NCBI GenBank assembly: GCA_964350585.1
Contig: CAYGKC010000024.1
Coordinates: forward strand, 1-14,665
Direction of reading: 5' to 3'
Source: JBAYJM01 sp964350585
Lineage (GTDB): Bacteria > Patescibacteriota > Patescibacteriia > 2-01-FULL-39-33
Length of the DNA: 14,665 bases
Numbering within the stretch: position 1 is the first letter of the stretch; each line of letters starts with the position of its first letter. This document shows positions 13,838 through 14,665 of this stretch, piece by piece. Made by a program: the position numbers and the translations under genes. The notes under the pieces are model-generated. The model was not told where the DNA came from and did not search any database. It saw only the letters and a program-made list of their open reading frames with translations.

Positions 13838-14131
13838 TTATTCCTGTATATTCATTTTTCTAAAAGGGTTTCCTCTTTCTACAGTTAATTCTACATTTTT
13901 TATTGGCCAGTCTCCAAATTTTTCCAAACTTTTCAAGCTAGATATAATTTTATCTTTCTCTTCTATTTTTAGTGGCAAATTTACAACGTTCACAACCGAT
14001 TCTGCTTCTTGATTATACTTCTCAGCAAAAGAGGTAAAGAAATAATTAAATGCCAAGTAACCCAAGCCCAAAACAGCCAATATTATAATTGTTACTGTAA
14101 ACATTCTAAATTTTGATTTTTTTTGAGCCAT
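13838..14131 (-). CDS. Small single-TM protein of the pilus locus, unknown function
   Basis: A 97-aa protein with a basic N-terminus, one membrane segment (about 10-31) and a short extracytoplasmic part, ending near ERGNPFRKMNIQE. The start overlaps the upstream stop by one base (TAATG), and pilB follows after 3 bases, so translation is probably coupled. By position and size it may do the job of PilP, which links PilN/PilO, and the GNPF near the C-terminus recalls small PilO-adjacent CPR proteins from memory. There is no sequence match I can name, so the role is inferred only. Confidence 0.75.
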   Translation of the reverse strand: MAQKKSKFRMFTVTIIILAVLGLGYLAFNYFFTSFAEKYNQEAESVVNVVNLPLKIEEKDKIISSLKSLEKFGDWPIKNVELTVERGNPFRKMNIQE

Positions 14132-14664
14132 TATTCAAAATAGTAAGCAATTAACTGTATTTGATATGTGTCATTTGATGTAAAATTTAAAGATTCAATG
14201 TCAAAAATCATAGCACTCTTTTCCATTCCAGATAACAGTTTCTTAAATTCATCATATTGCCCGCCATAAACAGTAGCAGAAATTCTGACTTTTTTTATAG
14301 TCGATTTTAAAGCCTTGGCATCACTGACTTTGTCAGCCTCTACTGATAAAACTTTGAAGTTATATGCTTTTGCCAACGATGTGATTTGGCTTATCACCGA
14401 AGTAAAGTCATATCCGGTGGGAACAGCCATTTCAATAAATTTATTTTCCTCTTGGGAAATAAAACTTTTTATAAAATTCTTTTTATAAGCGGATAACTTT
14501 TTGGTTAAATTTTCATTTTCTAAATTAACTTGCTTAAGTTTAACGTTTCTCGACTCAATATACTGTTCTATTTGTGAGCTGATGACAATAAAATATCCTA
14601 GTACAAATACTAAAAGAACCGTCAAAAATACTACCAATTTCAGGTGAGCTTCAATTAGGTAATA
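14131..14664 (-). CDS. PilO-like alignment-complex protein (5' end beyond the window)
   Basis: Inner-membrane component thought to pair with PilN and link the motor to the pilus machine. The frame stays open to the window edge (coding begins before YYLIEAHLKLVVF), so the 5' end is missing and no start is assigned; a TTG at 14637 is only an internal codon. One membrane segment is followed by a Lys/Glu-rich coiled coil (from about IEQYIESRNVK to NENLTKKLSAYKK) and then a ferredoxin-like fold with PTGYDFTSVISQITSLAKAYNFKVLSVEA and GGQYDEFKKLLSGMEK, typical of PilO. The stop overlaps the next start by one base. Confidence 0.85.
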   Translation of the reverse strand, partial: YYLIEAHLKLVVFLTVLLVFVLGYFIVISSQIEQYIESRNVKLKQVNLENENLTKKLSAYKKNFIKSFISQEENKFIEMAVPTGYDFTSVISQITSLAKAYNFKVLSVEADKVSDAKALKSTIKKVRISATVYGGQYDEFKKLLSGMEKSAMIFDIESLNFTSNDTYQIQLIAYYFE

Positions 14665-14665
14665 T

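Noticed and set aside
5096..14664. The locus as a type II secretion or Tad system
   Set aside because: PilB, PilC and PilO-like proteins, a PilT-family member and a PilA with short leader fit a type IVa-like pilus; no secretin, GspL/GspM pair, or CpaF/TadB types are seen. The pseudopilin-like gene order is shared ancestry.
1..14665. CRISPR arrays, insertion sequences, toxin-antitoxin or phage genes
   Set aside because: No spaced direct repeats, transposase motifs or such gene pairs are visible; every long frame is accounted for by pilus or housekeeping genes.

Overview
The window looks like a contig piece from a Candidate Phyla Radiation (Patescibacteria, probably Parcubacteria-like) bacterium. 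The reasons are the strongly AT-rich sequence (about one third G+C by eye), almost all start codons without a Shine-Dalgarno motif, a ligA-gatC-gatA cluster, a membrane-anchored DsbA-like protein with a CPYG site, and a compact type IV pilus (T4P) locus. The lineage call is inference; there is no rRNA or marker tree here. Every gene is on the minus strand, so transcription runs from right to left.

Right two thirds (14665 to 5096): T4P machine. In transcription order: a PilO-like protein (cut by the window edge), a small one-TM protein, the PilB extension ATPase, a stand-alone CheY-like receiver, a PilT-family protein, the PilC platform, the major pilin PilA, a pilin-like protein without a processing site, prepilin peptidase PilD, and four minor pilins resembling FimT/GspH, PilV/GspI, PilW/GspJ and PilX/GspK. 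The minor pilin order H-I-J-K matches that of type II secretion pseudopilins, suggesting a tip or priming complex. PilB keeps all catalytic motifs. The PilT-like protein has an intact reading frame but has lost the Walker A lysine, the Walker B/catalytic Glu, the Asp box and both His-box histidines, so it looks like a pseudo-ATPase. This is the most interesting item in the window.

Middle and left (5058 to 267): ligA (NAD+-dependent DNA ligase), interrupted by a run of exactly 100 N that is an assembly placeholder, then gatC and gatA (subunits of the Asp/Glu-tRNA amidotransferase; gatB is not in the window), then the DsbA-like thiol-disulfide protein. A tRNA-Ser(GGA) gene lies at the left end with its own promoter.

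Transcription signals: the same extended -10 sequence, ATGATATAAT, occurs on the minus strand in front of pilA, the pilin-like gene and the DsbA-like gene, and a one-base variant lies in front of gatC. Strong hairpin terminators follow pilA and the DsbA-like gene. The window is therefore probably read as several units: pilO-pilC, pilA, a pilin-like/pilD/minor pilin/ligA unit, gatCA, dsb and the tRNA. No intergenic stretch exceeds about 300 bases.
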